Shown: positions 55,059-64,000 of the stretch, piece by piece | Numbering within the stretch: the first letter of the stretch is position 1 | Layout: each line of letters opens with the position of its first letter | NCBI GenBank assembly: GCA_037974665.1 | Contig: CM075782.1 | Location: 46,609,351-46,673,350 of the forward strand | DNA: 64,000 bases | Direction of reading: 5' to 3' | From: Ehretia macrophylla | Taxonomy: Eukaryota > Streptophyta > Magnoliopsida > Boraginales > Ehretiaceae | Made by a program: the position numbers and the translations under genes | Notes under the pieces: model-generated | What the model saw: only the letters and a program-made list of their open reading frames with translations | The model's database searches: none | Told to the model about the DNA's origin: nothing

Positions 55059-58000
55059 TATGGCTTTTTCCACTTCTTCCGCTGATGTTGCGCAACCCAC
55101 CTCTGCATCTCTACCCACCCTTGATCGAATTCACCAAGATATCTCTCTCTCAAGCTTGGCAGCGACAACTTCCTCTTTCCGGTCTTACGCTGCCATGGCC
55201 TTCTTGGCTTCATTGGCGACACTCTTTTCAAGCCAATAACACCTCCTGATCAAGTGGCAAAATGGGTTCTTCTGGACCAAATGGTCCTTGGCTGGTTGCT
55301 GGTATCACTCTCTGATTCCGTGCTTTATCAAGTTGTTGATAAATTCACGGCTCGGGACTTTTGGAAAACTCTCGAAACTTTTTATGGTACTCACTCTCGT
55401 TCTCACATTCAACAGCTCAAAATTGAGTTGCAATTCTTCAAAAAGTCTCTCTATCTATTCATGCCTATATTCAACAAGCCAAATCTCTTTCTCTGGCTCT
55501 CACTAGTGTTGGCAAGCCTGTCGAAGAAGATGATCTGATTTTGTGGACTTTAAAGGGACTCGACTCTGAGTTTGATCTGATCGTGGCAGCGATTAACTCG
55601 TGCCCCACTTGTCTAACTTTTCTGTAAGTGTGTGGCCTGCTGCTTGACTACGAACTTCGATTAGCCTCTTCTGCATCCGTAGATAAATCAGTAGCTTTCT
55701 TATCTCCAGCTGCGCGTTACTCCACTTCTTCTCATAACTCAAATTCTATTTCCAATCAACCATCTCCTCCCACGCATCAATCTGGGCCCAATTCCAGTTC
55801 GGGTAGACGTGGACGCGGTGGATGCAGCTCTAACAAGGGCCGTGGTCGAAGCAATTCTTTGTCCTCTCAAGTTGTGTGTTATCGTTGTGGTCAATCCCTA
55901 CCACAAAGCGAATACTTGCTGGGCTCCAGATGATGTGCGACTATAATTGCATTTTCATTTTTAACTCTTCTGGTTATTGCATTAAGGATGTGACAACAGA
56001 AAAAATTCTACACCAGGGGACACTAATAATGGATTATGCAGCCTATCCCAACCTATGAAGCAGTCTCTTTTGGTTAATAAAGTTAGTTCGAAGATCTGGC
56101 ATGCACGTTTGGGCCATCCCTCTGCTCAAACTCTTTGACGGCTTAATGATATTCTCCCTATTTCTTCTCCGATTTTAGATCATGAATTTTGCAGAAGCTG
56201 TTGGCAAGAGTCATCAACTCCTTTTTGAGAATAAAATCAACGGTCTTCATCTCAATTGAATGTAATTCACTGTGATGTATGGGGAGCTTCTCCCACTGTA
56301 TCTCCTGAAGGATTCCGTTATTATTTAATTTTAGTTGATGATTATAGCCGTTTCTCCTGGTTTTATCCGCTTGTTCGCAAGCCCGATGTGGCACATATTT
56401 TTCCAACTTTTATTCGCATGGTTCAAAATTTGTGCAGTACTAAGATCAAATTTATTCAATCGGATGGCGGGGGTGAATTTGTTAATCACCATATCAAGCA
56501 CTTGTTCCACGAACATGGCATTATTCACCGTTTGAGTTGTCCAGGAACTCCGAAATAAAATGGAGTCGCAAAACGTACGCACAGACACATTGTGAAAACT
56601 GGCTTGACTTTATTAGCCCATGGTCATTTGCCACCTAAGTTCTGGACTCACACTTTTCTCCACCGCTATCTATTTAATTAACAGATTGCCATCTCAGCTA
56701 CTTAATTCCAAGTCTCCTTATGAACTGCTTTTTGGCACAGTACCACAATACTCAAATCTTCAGGCTTTCGGATCAGTCTACTATGCTTGCTTGACACCTT
56801 TTGGGCGATAAAAGTTTGAGTTTTAAAAGCTGCCAATGTATATTTTTGGGCTATAGTTTGGATTATCTCTCGGCAGAATTTTCTTCCGTCAGTTGTTTCA
56901 TACGCCAATACTCAAAAAGAAAATGTGAAGCAACATTTTCGCTTTACTACCTTTCCATCCAGCATTTTGCAAGAATTAAATCCAAACTGCACTACTACTC
57001 CAAACCCCCTCAATTCTAGTCACCATATAACGTCTATCTTACCTAGCCAACCAAATCACGATCGCGAATTAACCCCTGCAAACCCACAAACCCAGCTGCC
57101 TTGTCCTCTTGTACCACCTACTTCACCTCCACAGTCCTCTCAACCTGCACGTCTACTCCAACCACATCACTTCACTCAAACTATGATAATCCTACTCCAA
57201 TTACACCACCTCATCTAGCTGAAATTAATCCTATTTCTCCTCAAAATGTAGACGCCACAACTGCACAAACTCAACCTAGCTACCCGTGTGCACCACATGA
57301 TAACTCGCAACATGGACAGCACACAGAAACCTCGAGTTCTCTTTCCTACCCGCTACCCTATCCCTCGGTGTCTCTTAGCCACTACCCACTCCCTACCTCC
57401 TGAACCAACTTGCTACAGACAAGCTGCGAAAGACTCGAATTGGCGTTTAGCAATATGACTGAAGAATTTAAGTCTCTCATTAAAAACAAGATATGGTCGC
57501 TGGTGCCTGCTTCTCCGTATATGAATATAATTGCTGCAAGTGGGTGTATCGCACAAAGCAAAAATCAAATGGTTCTTTCGAGCGATACAAAGCCCATTTA
57601 GTTACGAAGGGATACAATCAACAGTTAGACAGAGATTTTGGTGATACTTTTAGTCCAGTGGTGCTGGTGCGCCATGACATCATTCATTTAATTTTGATTC
57701 TTGTAATATCTAATAACTGACATTTGCCACAGTTAGATGTCAAAAATGTGTTTCTGCATGGTGACTTATCAGAGACAGTCTATATGCTTCAGCCGCAAGG
57801 GTTCATCGACTCTGATCATTCGCACCATGTCGATAAGTTGCACAAATCTCTTTATGGGTTGAAGCAAACTCCTCGAGCCTAGTATCAAAAGTTTAGCAAT
57901 TTTTTGCTTGCTTGTGATTTTATCCATTCACACCATGATACTTCATTGTTCGTTCGATTTTCAACAGATCATATTCTCATTCTTTTAATCGACGTCGACA

Positions 58001-58417
58001 ACATTATTATCACGGGTAATTCATTCTCTTCAATTTCTAGTTTTATTACAGTTCTTTCTAATGCCTTTGATATGAAAGATTTGGGAAAATTGCATTATTT
58101 TCTTAGGAATGGAGGTTCACTTTGATAACAGAAGTCTCACTTTAACTCAAACCAAATACTCTATTCAACTACTTCGTGAATTCGGCCTCGATGGTTTTAA
58201 GCCAATATCGACACCAATGGCAGGTTCTTGATTGCATCCCGATGAAGGTGATTTATTACAAGACCCAACTGATTTTCGTCGTCTAGTAGGGGCATTGCAA
58301 TATCTAACCATGACACGTCCAGATATTTGTTACGCCGTGAACTCTATATGTCAATTTATGCCTTCGCCACGCACGTTGAATCATATGAATCTCGGCAAGT
58401 TTATGACAATCATATGA
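55059..58417 (+). pseudogene. Degenerate Ty1/copia gag-pol (RE1/Ale-like), without LTRs
   Basis: The order is gag (MAFSTSSADVAQP, then KLGSDNFLFPVLRCHGLLGF and DFWKTLETFYGT, UBN2-type), half a zinc knuckle (VCYRCGQ), and directly a pre-integrase segment (IKDVTTEKILHQGT, WHARLGHPS). Protease is therefore deleted near 55905-55925. The integrase core reads VIHCDVWGASPTVSPEGFRY and FIQSDGGGEFV; the final Glu of the triad is Lys (NGVAKRTHRH). RT reads [30 protein letters not shown] and [12 protein letters not shown]. The catalytic box is VDN in place of VDD (LIDVDNIIITG). It ends at YLTMTRPDICYAVN and SICQFMPSPRTLNHM, before the rest of RNase H. Many stops and shifts indicate an old copy. Confidence 0.88.
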
Positions 58418-58429
58418 ATCTCATAAATG

Positions 58430-61311
58430 TTAATGACATAAGGTATGATGTTTGATAAAAATTATTTTTACGAAAACATAGTTTGTCTTATAGAAGTATT
58501 GAGAAAAGTTATTATGAAAGAGAATACAATAAACAACTGACAAAGAACAAAACACAAGGCACCCTATACCAAATCATAGATCAATATGAGTCGGAGAGAG
58601 AAAAGCGATATTACAAGAATTTATGAGTAAGATTAATCATGAAAACAAAACAAATCGGAGAACTAATATAAGGGTCCAGCTAGATAGTAAGACTGGACCA
58701 TCCAAGAACTTAATAATAGAAATTCAATTGAGTCGACGACTACATGGGAACTCAGGAAGCTGAGACATACACAATAAACGGAATGGAAGCGAGACTAAAT
58801 TACGAAGCTAAATTATATGGGATATAAGAATGTAATCGTAACTAAAATTTACTAAACACAAGCTTATTCACAAGGATATGGAAACGCAATAAAGGGTGAA
58901 GTAAGTTTTATGGATGAAGGATATAACCAAAAGTTAACATAAGGAATTGATCATATGGTATGGAGACGCAAACAGAGTGGCCAAAACGGGACACATAACT
59001 ACCCACAAGGAGAGGTATACACACATGATAATTTATACACCAGAGATAACTGAAAATAGCATAAAAGAATTATTCACAACGACATCCATATCTATATAAA
59101 AGGAAGAGGTGTAGCCACCACAAAGTACAGGGCTAATCATAGAGCATCGAATGACATAACCAGGAATAAAATATAAGGCTAGTCATATGAACACATAAAC
59201 AACAGGCCAAAGCGAAAGATCTTATATAACATATGAAGCTACAAATCATATAGTTGAATCAAGAACGAGGTCAAACACAAGGACACGAAAACGGCTTCAT
59301 CATGCATAAGATGAATAGACAACCATAAGCTACGGCTGTATTTACCCGTGCAACGCCGGTCAAAAAGTGAGTACTAAGCTTCCACCAGATAAAACACAAG
59401 GTGAGTACTAAGCCCCATCATCAAGCGATAAGTGCACATCTCACACATGTACACAAATACGCAGCTTACGATTATGAACAAATGATAAAACAAACAAATG
59501 TACGAGTATATACACATACCACTTAACGAAGTGGAGTGGGATAAGCTTCCAAAGCAAGAGTATCGTAAGAAAATATGACCGTAGTGTTAATTGGATAGAA
59601 TCCAAGTCAATACCCAATACCTAATGGATATCAATCTTTAGAAAATAAGCAAACAGGGTAACTGAAACTAAGCACAAGGCTAAACAAATATAGACTCACT
59701 TCCGAGTAGTCTAAATGGGGTTAGCTATACTCAAGAGTTCACTTAAGACTGGGTTCAACTCATGTTATTTACACATTAAAAAAGGGGAGGGGAATACTAA
59801 AAGAGGTTTCATGTTCACTAAAAAGAGGTCTCTTGTTCACTGACGGCAGAGCACACGAAAGGAAGTTAAGAAATTCTTTAAACACAGGAAACTCAACTCA
59901 ACAAAACTCAAAGAATCCAGACTCTCAAAACATGCTAAAGGTAGATGGAGAGGAGAGACAATCATACAATTTGAAGACACTAATAAGAATACCTATATCA
60001 GTCCGAGGGTATAAGACCTATATAAAACACAAGATAAACTTTAACCCACGGCGCTAATCGTTGAGAAGATCTATGAGCATAGACTACAAAATGAGAATTT
60101 ACACAATGCTTAGGGCCAACAGAGAAGACTTAATAAGAAAAGACCTCAAAAAAGAAGTTGGCAAGGAGTTAGACAATGGAATATCAGAAAAATTGACACA
60201 TAGGGAGAACACTAAAATAATCATTGAGAGAAGTCACTTGAATTCAAAGTCTTAAAGTGGAAGATACAAACCAATTATGGAGATCACTGAAAAATTGGAA
60301 GGCGAGAATAAAATTCGTTCATCATTAATAAGATGTAACAACAATAAACTTGACAGATAGAATTTCAATAACTTTTCAACATAGGAAGATTGAAAGCTTG
60401 GAACTTTTTAAAGAAAACAACAACATTGAATTTAATATCTAACGATATTTCAAATCAATTCAAAACAGCTGTGAACAGTAATCATGTGAATTTAACAGGA
60501 GTTGGAGACAAACTACATTATCAGTCCCCAAAAAGTTATGCTAAGCAATAATTTCCCAAAGAAATTCATGATATACATACAAGAGCTATTATCAACAAAA
60601 ATGAAATATAGGAACAAAAGAAAATTCAGCTTGTACCAAAGCAAAAGGGAAGTCACGTTTCTGTTACAAAATCTGGGGAGACCATGAAACGATGCGGCAA
60701 TCAGACTTCACGATACACACACGATCAGAAGTGACGCGTTAAAGAATATCGAATTCAAAATCCAAAAATAATTCATCAGATTATTTCAAAAGAGAAAAAG
60801 AAGAATTAAACAAAAGAGGACATGGCGAAAATTATTCCTCACTTTACCTCGTCAAAGCTCCAAAAAAAATTCATACACATCAAAACCCTAGGCCACTTTC
60901 ACAACCACACCACACAAATCGTTATAAAAACTATCCATTCATCATGTTATTACTTGGCTATGGAATCATTAAAAAACAAAAAACAAAAAACAAAAACAAA
61001 AAATTGATGTTAAACTCCAAAAATTGCACATTCACCCATGATCTTCCTTGAAAATGGAAGAAAAATCCAAAACCAAAGGGCTTTCTCTCTTTCTTTCTCT
61101 TTCTTCTCAACACAAAATGAAAATCAGCCAAGCAAAACAAAAGTTCAAGATATTTATGTATATTTTGTTAGAATTAGAAAATAACCCGAACAGTTTGGTA
61201 ATCTCTATTTTGACACTTTTTTTCTCCCACATTGGAGGTTTACTAAAGCAATCAGCTTGATAAATAATCAGGTTAAGAGGCGGCGGCTGCCGGGCTCGAT
61301 GATGTGAGCTT
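58430..61311. repeat. B repeat: long relative of the 30.9-32.2 kb sequence
   Basis: Collinear with the A repeat but about twice as long. The extra blocks (for example 58937-59320 and 59646-60190) are rich in CACAAGG, ATAAAACAAA and GGAGA words. Frames up to 74 codons (59833-60057) show no family. It ends TTGTAACCCAAATGGGGGCA and is followed by a U repeat. Its termini and mode of transposition are unknown; the left limit is approximate. Confidence 0.65.
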
Positions 61312-61424
61312 GTAACCCAAATGGGGGCAATAAAATGGTAGAATATTGGAATATGAATTTAATATTACGTTGTAAACAATTTAATAAAAAAAATGGAAAA
61401 TCGGGGAGAGGTTGTGCGAGCTGT

Positions 61425-61800
61425 CCAATTAAACTACTATTTTCTATTTCATTCCATTTGGTTAATAAAAATTTTTTTTAGATATCACTAAGCTTTGACT
61501 AATATTAAATATGGGGCACGTTGAATTCAATTCACCATAAAGTTTGTAATGTTACGATATGTGTCACGTTGTGTCGCACATTGTTGCACCGTGGAGATTG
61601 TAATCTTACGTTGAATTCAATGTAGTGTAGTTTTAATTGAGTTTTTCTTCATATACAGAAAAAAAAAATAAAGATCAACATGTATAAGCTGAGTAATCGG
61701 GGAGTTATTGTTGTGTAAATCGGTAAATGCATAGAAGACTTTGACTAGATACATAATTATTGACACTAAGGAGGTAGTTTAATGGTGGAATGGTTGAAAT
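61425..61800. repeat. U repeat, copy 4
   Basis: Carries the same words as copies 1-3 (AATCTTACGTTGAATTCAAT, AAGCTGAGTAATCGGGGAGT, GGAGGTAGTTTAATGGTGGA). It retains the sequence after AGATAC that is interrupted by an LTR in copy 3. Confidence 0.65.
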
Positions 61801-62236
61801 GTAGGTATAAAATTTGTTCATGTATTGAATTTGATTAAGAGATGTATATAGATTGCGTTGAAACTATTTGCAAAATAGTTTAATAATGATGAAGGGCTCA
61901 GGGCGTGACAAATCTAGTCCATATTCACGAAAGTGAGCTACACAATTTTAATCCAAGGGCTTATAACTTATTTGAGAAATTACCCCATGGCTATAGATAG
62001 AATCTAAAATCAAATCAAATCACATTTAATTACGTACCGTAAATTCTTTATGTACAAATCAAATTATATCACATTCCGAAAATCGAGATGTTTATGTACA
62101 AATCAAATTAGATTTTGTCCATTGTCGAATTTCTAATGTACTGTAATATTGTCTATGATCAAAGAACATACAAAGCGACAAATAGTGTTCAAATATGCAC
62201 AATTCCGTTAAAAGAATAATATTTTACTTAGTTATT
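61801..62236. other. Unassigned stretch, includes an LTR-end-like GGGCGTGACA
   Basis: GGGCTCAGGGCGTGACAAAT at about 61893-61912 resembles the ends of gypsy LTRs elsewhere in the window, but no matching LTR body is seen. No frame. Confidence 0.35.
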
Positions 62237-62447
62237 GACATTTATTTTCCGCCTTAAACGGTCTTATCACATTGGCATTTATCCCCCGCCTTTAAGGGTC
62301 TTAACATATTAGCATTTATCCCCCGCCATTAAGGATCTTAACATATTGACATTTATCCCTCGCCAATAAAGGTCTTAACATATTAACTTTTATCCCCCGC
62401 CAATAAGGTTTTAACATATTGACTTTTATCCCCCACCAATAAAGATC
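62237..62447. repeat. 37-bp minisatellite, about 5.7 copies
   Basis: The unit contains CATTTATCCCCCGCC and GGTCTTAACATATT. The first five units are 37, 37, 37, 37 and 36 bp, and the last is partial. The first unit is the most diverged. The C-rich word CATTTATCCCCCGCC is the best conserved part. Confidence 0.9.
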
Positions 62448-62614
62448 CGAGTTTCACAGCCTAGGACATTAGTTTATACTAGATTTCAATAATCAACTAA
62501 TGGTCGTTGGACCTTTAGTGCGAAAATAATTTATTAATACAAGATAACTTTGAAGACATGCAAGATTTCTAGTCTAGCAATGTTCTATATATATTTTTGG
62601 TACATTAGTAACGA

Positions 62615-62692
62615 ATGAACAGTGACTGTGTTCACTATTTATGAACAGTAACTTCGAATACTGTTAATGAATAGTGAACAGTCGCTGTTCAT
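62615..62692. repeat. Nested inverted repeat (AACAGT palindrome cluster)
   Basis: The outer arms 62615-62639 (ATGAACAGTGACTGTGTTCACT...) and 62670-62692 pair with one two-base bulge. An inner pair, AACAGTA and TACTGTT, surrounds TTCGAA. The whole could fold into a long hairpin and may be a small MITE remnant. Confidence 0.65.
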
Positions 62693-63774
62693 ATGAATGT
62701 GTGATGGCTCCATGGTTATCATAAATAGAAATGCAAGATATAATACATAACTATTCTTCTGTTTTTCTTTTGCCTTCCAAAAATTCGTGTCACGCCTTAT
62801 CACATATATATAGTATTTATTCTACTCATTAAAATTTTCTAACGGCCATACTTATCAGTTGACCCTAAACACAAATGAATCATATTTGTCAATTCCAAAC
62901 CTAAGACATGTTAAATATAATGATACAAAATATGTCTACTTTCAAGAAAAATTATATACTTTAAAGGATAATAAGAATAACATAAAATCAAATACAAATC
63001 AAACAAGAATAACATAAAGTTAAATATAAATCAATAATCGTATATAACTCATAAATTTAAGTTCTGAATCTGCGATAGGTTGAAGGTAAACAAAAACTTA
63101 TATTTTCATAGCTACAAACTCTTACATACTATCATATAATCGAGGGTAATTTTTTAAGAAGGGAATCAACTAACTTACTTGAGATGTGTTGCCAACAAAG
63201 TATTAAGTCTGAAATTATCAAGCCCAACCACAAAAATTGCCACACTGAAACTACAAGCTTGACTCTGTTTCGCGTAAGTAAGATCTCTTTTTTTTTAAAA
63301 AAAAAAAAAAACTTTCGGAGTGTAAAACGTCTAGACATGTTTATTCCTATGGCCTTTTATAACCAAATTATCAATTTTTTTTATAATTTATATTAAAGAT
63401 ACTTGAGTGTACACTTAGTGTAATGATGCATACCATACTTGGTGTAATATTATATTTCCTACAGATAAGATATTATACCACTTAAGATAACTAAAGGATT
63501 ATTTATCCTAACATCAAATTTTAAGACATTGGTGGTTTCTCTTATTTAATTCCTATTGGTAGCCGTGTATATTAGGATATATCAACAAGGTCAGCATGTT
63601 TCTTTCCTATTTGTTTGTGGCATCAATATTTTAATCTTGCCATCAGCTTTTCTTAACACCAACCCACCAATCCCACTTATGGACACCTAACTCGATAGAT
63701 TCCACTATTTTGCACTCATGAGCTTCACCTTTAAAAAAAAAAAAAAGCAACATAAAAATGAAGACGTGCATATG
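62693..63774. other. Unassigned AT-rich stretch
   Basis: No gene recognised. A T8A14-type homopolymer junction lies at about 63288-63310, and short low-complexity frames cross it. Several CACTTRGTGTAAT words occur near 63413-63450 (ACACTTAGTGTAATGATG, ATACTTGGTGTAATATT), a possible short-element border. Confidence 0.4.
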
Positions 63775-64000
63775 AGAGTATATTGGAAAAGGTGAGTAAT
63801 TAATTTTACCATTTGACCCCGCATCTTTTTGATACTTTTTACTTTATTTCAATGGGTGAATTTTTTTTTTTTTTTTACTTCATTTCATTTGGTTTTATTC
63901 GCAATACTCGTAATGATATGAAAGACTGTATACTATATGAAATAAAAACTCCTAGAAATCACCAATTGTCCCAATTGAACTTTCATTTTTTTTTTTTTTG
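63775..64000. repeat. U repeat, copy 5, cut by the right edge
   Basis: Begins like copy 1 (GAGTATATTGGAAAAGGTGAG against AAGTATATTGTAAAAGGTGAG) and continues through ACTATATGAAATAAAAACTC and CCAATTGTCCCAATTGAAC to the edge. It is diverged by homopolymer expansion (T16). Confidence 0.7.

Noticed and set aside
62237-62447. CRISPR-like array
   Set aside because: Units are contiguous head-to-tail without unique spacers, the genome is plant nuclear, and no cas-like gene exists.
1-64000. Endogenous pararetrovirus, organelle-derived insert or rDNA
   Set aside because: No movement-protein or caulimovirid RT signature, no chloroplast or mitochondrial gene, and no rRNA sequence were recognised on reading both strands.

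Overview
The window is plant nuclear DNA, very probably from a eudicot. It is AT-rich and consists almost entirely of nested, decayed retrotransposons with the primer-binding sites, domain orders and lineages typical of plants (Tekay/Del-like chromovirus, Athila, Tat, Sirevirus, an RE1/Ale-like copia, L1-type LINEs). The species cannot be read from the sequence. I see no prokaryotic gene organisation, rRNA, tRNA or CRISPR array. The only candidate single-copy genes are a small GRF-zinc-finger protein (5406-5720, minus) and a broken fragment resembling the start of Aux/IAA domain III (about 28.5-28.7 kb, minus).

Layout. 1-4769: 5' part of a minus-strand Ty3/gypsy chromovirus with an open gag-protease frame and a 2.46 kb LTR; the rest lies beyond the left edge. 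4770-8342: GRF gene, two LINE 3' fragments and unassigned DNA. 8343-16904: Athila-type element (minus) inserted in the second LINE. It keeps gag and protease but has lost RT, RNase H and integrase, and its 5' LTR is truncated just upstream of the TATA box. 17430-17877: CACTA-like transposon end. 17892-27711: complete Tat-lineage gypsy element (plus) with 5-bp target duplication, two RNase H domains, and a long antisense gene with apparent introns between integrase and the 3' LTR.

27.7-32.9 kb: unassigned DNA, the Aux/IAA-like fragment and members of an unnamed repeat family (U and A/B repeats). 32871-38945: LTR-flanked element with a primer-binding site but no coding capacity. From 38.9 to 53.1 kb are further LTR pieces, several inverted relative to the first. 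One inverted LTR (39522-40084 and 50307-50391) is split by a 10.2 kb Sirevirus copia element (40085-50306, minus) that has gag, pol and an env-like third ORF. 53553-54908 is a solo LTR with perfect target duplication. 55059-58417 is a degenerate copia without LTRs. 58.4-61.9 kb is a longer relative of the repeat at 30.9-32.9 kb. 62.2 kb holds a 37-bp minisatellite, and the right edge runs into another U repeat.

None of the elements looks autonomous. Most damage is in-frame nonsense, much of it explained by G:C to A:T transitions, as expected for long-methylated repeats. Relative order is readable at several nests: the Athila element entered a LINE, the Sirevirus entered an inverted LTR copy, and the noncoding LTR element entered a U repeat.
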